NCBI GenBank assembly: GCA_022695795.1
Contig: MU404155.1
Span: forward strand, 1 to 64,000
DNA: 64,000 nt
From: Biscogniauxia marginata
Lineage: Eukaryota; Ascomycota; Sordariomycetes; Xylariales; Xylariaceae
Direction: 5' to 3'
The translations under genes and the position numbers were made by a program. Every line of letters starts with the position of its first letter. Within the stretch, counting starts at the first letter, position 1. Of this stretch, positions 62,699 to 64,000 are shown piece after piece. The notes beneath the pieces were generated by a model. It had not been told where the DNA came from and searched no databases. It worked only from the letters and a program-made list of their open reading frames with translations.

Positions 62699-64000
62699 AC
62701 GCTTCCATATGCTGGTTTTTCACTGGAGAAATTGGCTGGCCGGCCAATGTGTCTACGTCTGTGTCTACGTCTGGAGTGAAAAAAAGGGGATTATAGAACA
62801 GGCACACGGCGCGAACAAAACCCATCTCCACATCTACGAGCATGTGTGTGCGAGCGGGACGGGCGAAATGGCTCATGCCTCATTCCTCTAGACCTTACGT
62901 AATGGGTCCTATACCGCCCTCTATGTATTATCTAGAGGCACACCCCTCGGATTGGGTTTACGGGCCACACCGATTTAGTTCTAGAAGGTGGGATGAGCTA
63001 CGATATGCTTCTTCTCCGCTGATGGACTATCATCTACTTTGGGGTCATCGTCTCATAAGATAGAAACGGGATAGTAGAGGAACGGAAGAGGGGAAGAAGG
63101 GAGGGGGCCGGCTGTTTGTTGGAGAGGGATATGGATATAGAATTCCAATTGTTTAAGAGTCATCAAATGATAGAGAGAGAAAGAGGGCAATGGCGTTTTT
63201 GTTTGCTCTTTTTCCCTCTTCTTCCCCTGTTGGTTGGTTTTAGGGGAAAGGGGGGGAAGGCATTTTTCGAACAGCCAGAAGATTCGGGTTTTTGTTGTAG
63301 AGGTACTAGGTTACTCTATATACACTACTGTGTAGAGCGAGGAAAGAAAGAAGTGGAAAGATAGATCAAGACGAAAGATAAAACGACCAAACGAATGAAA
63401 TGCGAATTAGCCTTTTTCATCTTGCGTTTTACTGTGTATTGGATTTGTTATAGCCGGAGGAGTTAAGGGGGAATTTTTGTATACAAAAATGACCGACCTT
63501 GTCTAGACCTGGATGTATAAACGCATATATATATAGATGTATATATATTGTACTCGCTCTTGTGCTTTTTAAAAAGAAAAGAAAAGAAAAAGAAAAGGCA
63601 ATTGCCTACCTGCTGTGTACACGCAACTATACTGAACAATACACACCAGCATTACCAAGCCATGTGTACACATCCTTTTTTTTTTTTAATACAAGGCGGA
63701 TCAAGAACCATGGTATTCGTTGTTTCACGTATAGATACCTAAGACCTAAGATATTCATCTGTCTTCCGCCGAGTTGAATCCTAGGTAGCAACTTATAACT
63801 ACCTAACCTAGTACGTATCCACACAAAAGTGCCCAAGTCGCGCTCAGTTCGAAAATCCAAAGGCAAAATATAAAACATAGTTTTTCGAGGCATTATAAAA
63901 ATAAAAAATAATTCTCTACAGGATATAACAGAAGTTTTGGATACGTATAAAGTCGTGGCTTGCCGAAACGGTTTTCTTTTCTCAAACAGAAAAAAAACTT
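62699..64000. other. 3' flank of carboxylesterase to window end
   Basis: This holds the 3' UTR and then non-coding sequence with no supportable gene. An 18-bp perfect palindrome is at 63473-63490. A purine-rich AAAG/AAAAG tract is near 63,571-63,597. Open frames are below 95 codons. Confidence 0.55.
63473..63490. repeat. 18-bp perfect palindrome
   Basis: ATTTTTGTATACAAAAAT is its own reverse complement. It lies about 780 bp beyond the carboxylesterase stop codon. It could be a terminator-like hairpin, a protein site or chance. Confidence 0.7.

Overview
The window looks like nuclear DNA of a filamentous ascomycete, probably a sordariomycete-type mould. Protein-coding genes carry short introns (mostly 50-120 bp) with GTRNGT-like donors and CTRAC-type branch points. 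The conserved genes have the sequence style of filamentous fungi, including shugoshin, DASH subunit Dad2, a CRM1 with Thr at the leptomycin site and a VPS29 with an altered phosphoesterase motif. One block of about 2.8 kb is extremely AT-rich and lacks CpA/TpG, the signature of repeat-induced point mutation (RIP). I cannot name the genus.

Layout. Positions 1-39,500 are gene-poor. I can support only a three-exon PH-domain protein gene (6252-8364, +) and a small Ecl1-family zinc-binding protein gene (19440-19913, -). Between them is the RIP-like block (about 9,650-12,430). From 19,914 to 39,573 I find no gene in almost 20 kb, although base composition is ordinary. Positions 39,574-62,698 form a compact housekeeping block: CRM1/exportin-1 (-), mitochondrial-type alanine-glyoxylate aminotransferase (-), VPS29 (+), shugoshin (-), DASH subunit DAD2 (+), a coiled-coil protein with TPX2-like repeats (+), an intron-containing tRNA-Ser(GCT) (-), and a membrane-anchored type-B carboxylesterase (+).

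How the genes relate. Shugoshin and DAD2 are transcribed divergently from a roughly 700-bp shared region, and the next gene downstream resembles spindle-associated TPX2-type proteins, so three adjacent genes may serve chromosome segregation. ACGCGT (MCB-like) hexamers occur near both promoters of this group. AGX1 and VPS29 are also divergent. VPS29 and shugoshin converge. CRM1 has ten exons that join perfectly in frame to 1,078 codons.

I found no secondary-metabolite cluster, intact transposon, CRISPR or phage-like system. The most interesting items are the candidate segregation gene cluster with its TPX2-like member, the natural Thr525 in CRM1, the RIP relic, and the open reading frame through a repeat-bearing intron of the carboxylesterase. 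All exon coordinates were assigned by eye from splice signals and family conservation, without alignments or transcripts.
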